In this document: positions 57,935 to 64,000 of the stretch, one piece after another | Layout of the letters: the number at the start of each line of letters is the position of its first letter | Position numbering within the stretch: position 1 is the stretch's first letter | Assembly: GCA_049840795.1 (NCBI GenBank) | Contig: JASGJK010000048.1 | Location: 124,001 to 188,000 of the forward strand | Direction of reading: 5' to 3' | DNA length: 64,000 bases | Origin: UPXZ01 sp049840795 | GTDB taxonomy: Bacteria; Bacteroidota; Bacteroidia; Bacteroidales; Paludibacteraceae | Program-made: the position numbers and the translations under genes | Notes under the pieces: model-generated | What the model was told of the DNA's origin: nothing | The model's database searches: none | Seen by the model: the letters and a program-made list of their open reading frames with translations, nothing else

Positions 57935-60493
57935 ATGAAAAAGAATTCACTTCAAGTATTTTTAAGATGGGATAAAGTACTGTTATTATTTGTAACAATA
58001 CTTGTGTCTTTATTGCCTTCGTGTAAAGACGAGTACATCTATGACGATAAAGAACCCGACTGGTTGGGGAATAGTATTTACGATTATTTAAAATCGGACG
58101 GGCATTTTAACACTACCGTAAAACTTATCGATGATTTGAACTATGGCGACGTACTTGCCAGAACCGGTAGCAAAACTCTTTTTGTGGCAACTGATAGTGC
58201 CTATAATGAATTCTTCAAGAATAATTCGTGGGGAGTAAAAACCTATGATGAATTGAGTTTGTCCCAGAAAAAATTATTGTTCAATTTTTCGATGATAAAT
58301 AATATGTACACTTTGCAAAAATTTGCAAACTACAATTATGGAGGCAATCTGATTGAAGGTACCGCTATGAGACAAGAAACGGCTCTTGTTGCCGTAGATA
58401 GTATTACTTTTGATTCACCGGATAAAATTCCCGGCAATCTGTTTTGGGAGCGATTTAAGAGTAAAGGCGCTTATTTAACCAAAGACGATACTCCTCAAAC
58501 TATTGTGTATTTTACATCAGACTTAATGACAAGATACGGTTTGACGGATGAAGATTTTGGTATGATATTTAATGGCGCCACCAGGAAAACCGGAGATGTG
58601 CATTTATTTGGCATAAAAGTGATAAAACGTGATGTGAGATGTAAGAATGGGTATATACACGTTTTACAAAGCGTGCTGGTGCCTCCTACCAATATGTCGG
58701 AGTATGTGGCTACCAATCCAAGTACTAAAATATTTTCAAAGTTATTGGATAGATTTTGTATCCCTTTGTATGATGCAGCCAATACGGCATTGTACAAAAC
58801 ATTTCATCCTGAATTTACCGATTCAATTTTTATTAAAAAATATATTGCCACAGTCTCCAACTGGTATATAAGTGTAAGTGGGTGGCCTACTACCAATAAA
58901 CTACCCATTGATCCGGGATGGAACTCATATAAGTCAGGAGCCATTGAAGCGGATATGGCTGCTATGTTTGTACCCACCGACGATGCTATGAATAACTATT
59001 TTAATAGCGGAATTGGAGCGATACTAAAAGACCGATTCGGTTCGTGGGATAACATACCTAACGATATTATCGTACCTTTTCTGAAGAGACATATGAGAAC
59101 CTCATTCTTAGAATCGGTACCCAGCAAATTTAGCAAAATGGTAGATGGTGAAAACTACCGCTTGCCGGTGGAAAAAAGCCATATTGAAAAAACATATACG
59201 GCAAGTAACGGTGAGGTTTACCTTACAAATTCTGTATATCCGCCGGTAGATTACATTTCTATATATAGTCCGGTATTATTGAGTGCCAATACAAAAGTTA
59301 TGAATTGGGCTATTAATATATCAGAAACCAGTGTTGATGGAACCCAGTTTGCATTTTATAGATTGTATTTAAACTCATTAACCAGCAAGTACGGCTTATT
59401 TATTCCTACGGATGAGTATTTTACAAAGTATATTGACCCGATAGCTTACGGACAAGTTGTATCCGGTGCAATGAAATATTGGTACAATGAAAAAACAAGT
59501 TCGGTAAACGCTACGGTATATAGATACGATAAGACCAATGACGTAGTTGGCGATTCGGTTGACGTAATTACCAATTCAACTTTTTTGAAAAACAGATTGT
59601 GGGAACTGTTGGATAATCATATCGTAGTGGGTGGTGTAGAAACAGGAGATCATTATTTTATTACCAAAGGAAACGACTTGATAAAAGTTACCGGATCCGG
59701 AAACGCAATGAAAATTCAAGGAGGTGGTGATATTCAACGCAATACATATTGTAATGTAACTCAAGTATATGGTCAAACCAACGGTAAAACTTATTTTATT
59801 GATAAACAAATTCAACCATCGTTAAGGTCTGTTTACAAAGCCCTAAGCGAAAATGCCGAATTTAGTGAGTTTTTTACGTTGTTGAATGGCGTACCTGAAA
59901 GTTATGCCAGTAAGATTTTTGAGCAACAAGGTATTGATTATCGTGTAAAATTTTTCAATGCTTTCAGATACACTATTTACGTTCCTACCAATAGCGCTAT
60001 ACAAACTGCTATTGCCAACGGCACCATAACTACATGGCAAGCCATTGATAATATGAGTGAACCGCAGCGAACTGCCGCTATTGAAAAAACGGTACGTTTC
60101 TTAAAATATCATTTTCAGGATAATGCCGTGTTCTTTGGGCAAAGTGTCAATGGAGAATATCAATCTGCAACTCTCAAAACGGATAATAGCACAACACATT
60201 TCGGAACAGCTAAAAATAAATACTACAAGATAGGTGTAAATGGAAATGCGGGTTCGTTAGTGTTAACAATGGATACCCAGGTAGGTACTCCTGTTAAAAC
60301 TACAAAGGTCTTAACTGATAACGGATTATATAATATTATAGTAAAAGACTATATCTTCTCTAAAGTTCCATCAGCCTATAAAAATGTTGACGGTACGGGT
60401 GCGGTATCCGGATTAGTGTTTAACTCATCAACCATCGTATCTTCTGCTTCTGCTGTAATTCACCAAATAGATAATGTATTGACATTCGAATAA
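57935..60493 (+). CDS. fasciclin (FAS1) domain lipoprotein
   Basis: Lipoprotein of 852 residues: long basic N terminus, hydrophobic helix and lipobox LLPSC, with an acidic DEYIYDDKEPDW start to the mature part. FAS1-like motifs recur: SIYDYLKSDGHFNTTVKLID, TLFVATDSAYNEFF, AAMFVPTDDAMNNYF, LFIPTDEYFTKYI and YTIYVPTNSAIQTAI, about four domains. Such proteins are frequently encoded with SusC/SusD in Bacteroidota and are thought to be surface glycan-binding or adhesion proteins. It is 35 bases after the GH128 gene and 2 bases before susC, so surely cotranscribed. Confidence 0.88.
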   Translation: MKKNSLQVFLRWDKVLLLFVTILVSLLPSCKDEYIYDDKEPDWLGNSIYDYLKSDGHFNTTVKLIDDLNYGDVLARTGSKTLFVATDSAYNEFFKNNSWGVKTYDELSLSQKKLLFNFSMINNMYTLQKFANYNYGGNLIEGTAMRQETALVAVDSITFDSPDKIPGNLFWERFKSKGAYLTKDDTPQTIVYFTSDLMTRYGLTDEDFGMIFNGATRKTGDVHLFGIKVIKRDVRCKNGYIHVLQSVLVPPTNMSEYVATNPSTKIFSKLLDRFCIPLYDAANTALYKTFHPEFTDSIFIKKYIATVSNWYISVSGWPTTNKLPIDPGWNSYKSGAIEADMAAMFVPTDDAMNNYFNSGIGAILKDRFGSWDNIPNDIIVPFLKRHMRTSFLESVPSKFSKMVDGENYRLPVEKSHIEKTYTASNGEVYLTNSVYPPVDYISIYSPVLLSANTKVMNWAINISETSVDGTQFAFYRLYLNSLTSKYGLFIPTDEYFTKYIDPIAYGQVVSGAMKYWYNEKTSSVNATVYRYDKTNDVVGDSVDVITNSTFLKNRLWELLDNHIVVGGVETGDHYFITKGNDLIKVTGSGNAMKIQGGGDIQRNTYCNVTQVYGQTNGKTYFIDKQIQPSLRSVYKALSENAEFSEFFTLLNGVPESYASKIFEQQGIDYRVKFFNAFRYTIYVPTNSAIQTAIANGTITTWQAIDNMSEPQRTAAIEKTVRFLKYHFQDNAVFFGQSVNGEYQSATLKTDNSTTHFGTAKNKYYKIGVNGNAGSLVLTMDTQVGTPVKTTKVLTDNGLYNIIVKDYIFSKVPSAYKNVDGTGAVSGLVFNSSTIVSSASAVIHQIDNVLTFE

Positions 60494-60495
60494 CA

Positions 60496-63400
60496 ATGAG
60501 AAAAAATATGAAATCAACCATTTCAACTTTATTAATTACGCTGGTGCTATTGTTACCTTTTAGTAGCATTGGACAAAATGCCGGAGGTGACAATATTATT
60601 CAAGGTACGATAACATCAGCAACGGACGGAGAACCGCTAATCGGAGTAAACGTGACAGAAATTGATGCTAATAACCGTGTTGTAAACGGAGCAATTACAG
60701 ATGTGAACGGACATTATGTGTTAAAGGTGAAAAATCTTAACGGCAGAATTTCTGTAAGTTACGTAGGGTTTATAAAACAAGTTAAAAAAATCACAGGTAA
60801 AAATATAAATATCGCGTTAGAAGAAAACGCCGGAACAATTAAAGATGTAGAAATTGTTGCCAGTAAAAGACAAACACAGGGAGGCTATAGTGTTCCCACG
60901 CGTGAAATTGGTACCGCAATGCAAACCATCGATTCAAAAGAATTTGAGGGGCTTCAGGTGTCATCAGTGGATGAGGCGCTGCAAGGACGTATTGCCGGTC
61001 TTGATATTGTGGCTAACTCAAGCGATCCCGGAACAGGAACATCGATGCGTATTCGCGGTGTGACTTCTATCAATGGTAATAATCAACCACTGATTGTAGT
61101 AAACGGTGTACCTTACGAAGTTCAGGTGGATCCCAATTTTGACTATGCCAACTCCAATCAGGAGCAATATGCCAATATGTTGAGTATTAACCCTGACGAT
61201 ATTTTAGAAATCACCGTATTAAAAGATGCAGGAGCATCAGCCATATGGGGTTCAAAAGGAGCGAATGGGGTATTAATGATCACAACAAAGAAAGGTATAT
61301 CAGGACCTACAAGAGTTGATTATACCTATCGATACACGAGAACAGTGCAGCCGCAAGGGATGAATATGTTGAACGGAGATAATTTTTCTATGTTGATGAA
61401 AGACGCTTATTTCAATAGAAGCCAAAGTAAAACAGAATCCGATATTCCTGAATATAATTATTTACAATCGTTCACAGAGTATGAAAACTTTAATAACAAT
61501 ACAGATTGGATCAAAGCGGTAACACAAGTAGGAAATATTAGTGATCATTACTTAACGGTGTCCGGCGGAGGCGATAGAGCAAACTACCGTGTGTCGGCAG
61601 GGTATATGGGACAAAACGGAACTATCATCGGACAAAAATATAGTCGTATTTCGTCACGTGCAAACCTTGACTATAAAGTGTCTGATAGAATAAAGTTTAC
61701 TACCGAGTTTTCGTTGACAAACGAAGATAATGACCGAAATTACACCTTTAATTTTGACGATAGTGGAGTAAATGAAGATAAATCTATATTGGCAATCGCA
61801 TACAATAAAATGCCTAACGTAAGCATTTTTGCGCAAGATATGCAAGGTAATAATACCAACGCGTATTACAATATACGTCAAACGTCAGGACTTAACGCCG
61901 ACCAAAGAGAACTTGTAAATCCGGTGGCGTTAGCATTGCTTGCAAAGAACAATTACAAATCATTCCGCATTACACCAACTTTCCGCTTGCAGTATGATTT
62001 GTTAAACCCTGAAAAAAATATACTTCGTTTTAGCTCATTTATCTCTTTTGATATAAACAATGGTAAAACATCACAATTTTTGCCTCAAGAAGCGTTGCCT
62101 TACGCTTGGACTAAAGACTATGTTAATAGAGCGGATAACTCTGATGTTGAGAACTTAACAATATTTGCAGACAACAATCTCGTATGGCAGCCTACTTTCA
62201 CTTCCAAAGACCATAGTTTGATGCTCTACGGTTCTTTCCAATTTAGTTTGGGTAATGCTTCCGGTCAGGGGATTACTTCCTTTAATGTGCCCTCAAGTAG
62301 CGCTACGGATGCTTCCGCAGCAGCTTTCTTATCCGGTGCAAGTTCTTGGTATTCCAATTGGAGATCATTGGCATATATGGCTCGAGGACACTACGCATAC
62401 AAAGGAAGATACATTGTTGACGGAACCTACCGTGTTGATGGAAGTACCAAGTTTGGTGAAGGTAATAAATTCGGACAATTCCCGGGTGTATTGCTCAAAT
62501 ATATAATTTCAGACGAACCATTTGTTAAGAAAAATCTAAAATGGTTGAGTATGCTTGCCGGAAGATACTCATGGGTATAAGCGGCAACCAGCCAGATTAT
62601 GAATACCTGTTTTATAGCCGGTATCAAAACTACGGTTCTTACATTGATATGAGCGCTATACGACCAGCTAACCTCCGGTTGGATAACCTCAAATGGGAAA
62701 CAACGACCTCCAACAATATTGGGTTAGACTTAGGATTATTTGACGATAAATACGTATTTGACATAAACTTCTACAAAAAAAATACAAAAGATTTACTTTT
62801 CAAAGATTATCCCACATCGTCCACCTCCGGTTATTCTTCATTAACCTATAAAAATGCAGGAACAATGTACACTGATGGATGGGAAGTAAATTTCTATGCT
62901 AATCGGTTTGTAAAAGTAAAAGATTTCAGTATGGATTTCACATTCAACCTTTCGAATTACAGAAATATACTGACGGACTTAGACCAAAAATTATTAGATT
63001 CGTATAACACCGATTTTAATTACGAAAATGGTTCTTACCTTACCAGAATACAAACCGGTAACTCTTTTGGATCTATTTACGGATTTAAGTACAAGGGGGT
63101 TTATACTTACGACAAATATATTGCCGGCTCACAAGAAGATGCACCCGTAGCTCGCGATGCCAATGGAAAGGTAATTGTAGATGCGAACGGTGAACCTAAA
63201 GCGATGTATTTTGCTTATGGCAATACCAAAGAATACATTTTTAGAGGCGGCGATGCCAAATACGAAGATATAAATCACGATGGTAGTATCGACGAACTTG
63301 ATATCGTATATCTTGGTAATGCAAATCCAAAATTAAACGGTGGATTTGGACCTACATTCCGCTGGAAAGATTTATCGGTGAAGCTATTCTTCAACTTCCG

Positions 63401-63827
63401 CTACGGAAACAAAATTATTAACAGCGCCAGAATGAATGCCGAGAATATGTATTATGACAACAACCAAAGTGTTGCCACTAACTGGAGATGGCGAACTGAT
63501 GGAAATGACACCAATATTCCTCGTGCATTGCACGGAATGGGATATAACTGGCTGGGAAGCGATCGCTTTGTTGAAGACGGATCATTTCTACGATTCAAAT
63601 ATCTGACATTTAACTACAGCGTTCCTTCAAAATTCTTAAAGCAGTATAAATTAAATAAAGTGAGCTTGTATCTTACATTCAACAACCTTTTTGTATGGAC
63701 AAAATATACCGGTGTTGATCCTGAAGTAGGATATGGAGTGCTGAAAAGCGATAGAGGGTTAAGTATTGATAAATCAAGTACTCCTCGTACGAAAGATTTT
63801 ACATTAGGTGTAACAGTAGGACTATAA
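60496..63827 (+). CDS. SusC-family TonB-linked outer-membrane transporter (frameshift)
   Basis: TonB-dependent importer of about 1110 residues for oligosaccharides bound by SusD. After the signal peptide (ending FSSIGQ) comes the carboxypeptidase-regulatory-like domain (IIQGTITSATDGEPLIGVNV), a plug domain (VSSVDEALQGRIAGLDI, STSMRIRG-type motif GTGTSMRIRGVTSINGNNQP, ILEITVLKDAGASAIWGSKG, NGVLMITTKKG) and a 22-strand barrel ending KDFTLGVTVGL. A G lost near 62571-62577 (SYSWG... should continue GISGNQPDYEYLFYS) breaks the frame. The first Met is followed by a second at codon 5, either of which may be used. The SusD gene starts 12 bases downstream. Confidence 0.93.
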
Positions 63828-63839
63828 AAAAATATAAGT

Positions 63840-64000
63840 ATGAAAAAGACATATATAATAGGTATTTCGATTTTTTTAATCGCCTTTTTTTCGAGTTGTA
63901 GCGATTGGTTATCAACTCAGCCCGAAAGCGAGATTATTTTGGAAGAATATTGGAGAACAGAATCTGACGTACAAGCAATGGTAGCTTCTTGTTACAAACG
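63840..64000 (+). CDS. SusD/RagB family lipoprotein, N-terminal fragment
   Basis: The first 53 codons of a SusD-like surface glycan-binding lipoprotein are inside the window; the rest continues past 64000. MKKTYIIGISIFLIAFFSSC gives a lipobox with Cys20. SDWLSTQPESEIILEEYWRT and ESDVQAMVASCYK match the conserved N-terminal segment of RagB/SusD proteins. It partners the SusC transporter upstream. Confidence 0.92.
   Translation, partial: MKKTYIIGISIFLIAFFSSCSDWLSTQPESEIILEEYWRTESDVQAMVASCYK

Noticed and set aside
1..64000. tRNA, rRNA, riboswitch or CRISPR loci
   Set aside because: No cloverleaf-like segment with T-loop consensus, no rRNA motif and no regular repeat-spacer array was found by eye in the intergenic regions. 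A covariance-model scan could still reveal a small RNA.

Overview
The window is bacterial chromosome from a member of the Bacteroidota, most likely order Bacteroidales. The evidence is low GC content, TAnnTTTG promoter elements, type IX secretion (T9SS) C-terminal sorting domains on several exported proteins, a SusC/SusD pair, group III glutamine synthetase, LL-diaminopimelate aminotransferase (DapL), and homologues that recall Paludibacter or Dysgonomonas relatives. No rRNA, tRNA or CRISPR array was seen. About thirteen single-base frameshifts, mostly at short homopolymers, interrupt otherwise intact genes, several of them central housekeeping genes. I read most of them as uncorrected sequencing errors and annotate each gene as one locus.

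Layout. 1-11.4 kb (minus strand): an ammonium-assimilation island with a TorF-like porin, P-II (glnK), AmtB, glutamine synthetase III, GltB, GltD and the start of asparagine synthetase. 11.8-14.1 kb: lysine/peptidoglycan precursor genes dapL and dapF. 14.3-20.2 kb (plus): a CapD/WbpM-like nucleotide-sugar dehydratase, a WecA/MraY-like lipid-carrier glycosyltransferase, an ABC-F ATPase and an RsmI-like methyltransferase. 20.2-28.5 kb: carbohydrate genes, with a T9SS-sorted formylglycine-enzyme-like protein and a 1671-residue secreted candidate polysaccharide lyase, divergent from a GH105 unsaturated-uronyl hydrolase. 28.5-31.2 kb: a patchwork of gene remnants (nitroreductase, RloB-like), one intact esterase and GC-rich imperfect inverted repeats that resemble gene-cassette recombination sites.

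31.3-44.2 kb: housekeeping and envelope genes: PhoH/PIN protein, secreted nuclease/phosphatase, NlpE-like lipoprotein with dipeptidyl peptidase III, zinc-ribbon membrane protein, a beta-barrel gene with two in-frame stops, an IS1595/ISXO2 insertion with inverted repeats and a likely 8-bp target duplication, MltF, an exonuclease, uridine kinase, an MBL hydrolase and a polyprenyl-phosphate mannosyltransferase.

44.3-54.1 kb (minus) is the most interesting part. It holds a VTC-domain polymerase, a DUF4956 membrane protein, a DUF2490 outer-membrane barrel and a Cthe_2159-type beta-helix lipoprotein, then a second, much larger Cthe_2159-type protein behind a small T9SS protein, then a LytS/LytT-like two-component system. 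Together they look like one envelope-spanning polymer system with its own regulator, and direct repeats of the kind LytTR proteins bind lie upstream of the large beta-helix operon. 55.2-64 kb (plus) is the start of a polysaccharide-utilisation locus: GH128-like glycosidase with a T9SS domain, fasciclin lipoprotein, SusC and the start of SusD.
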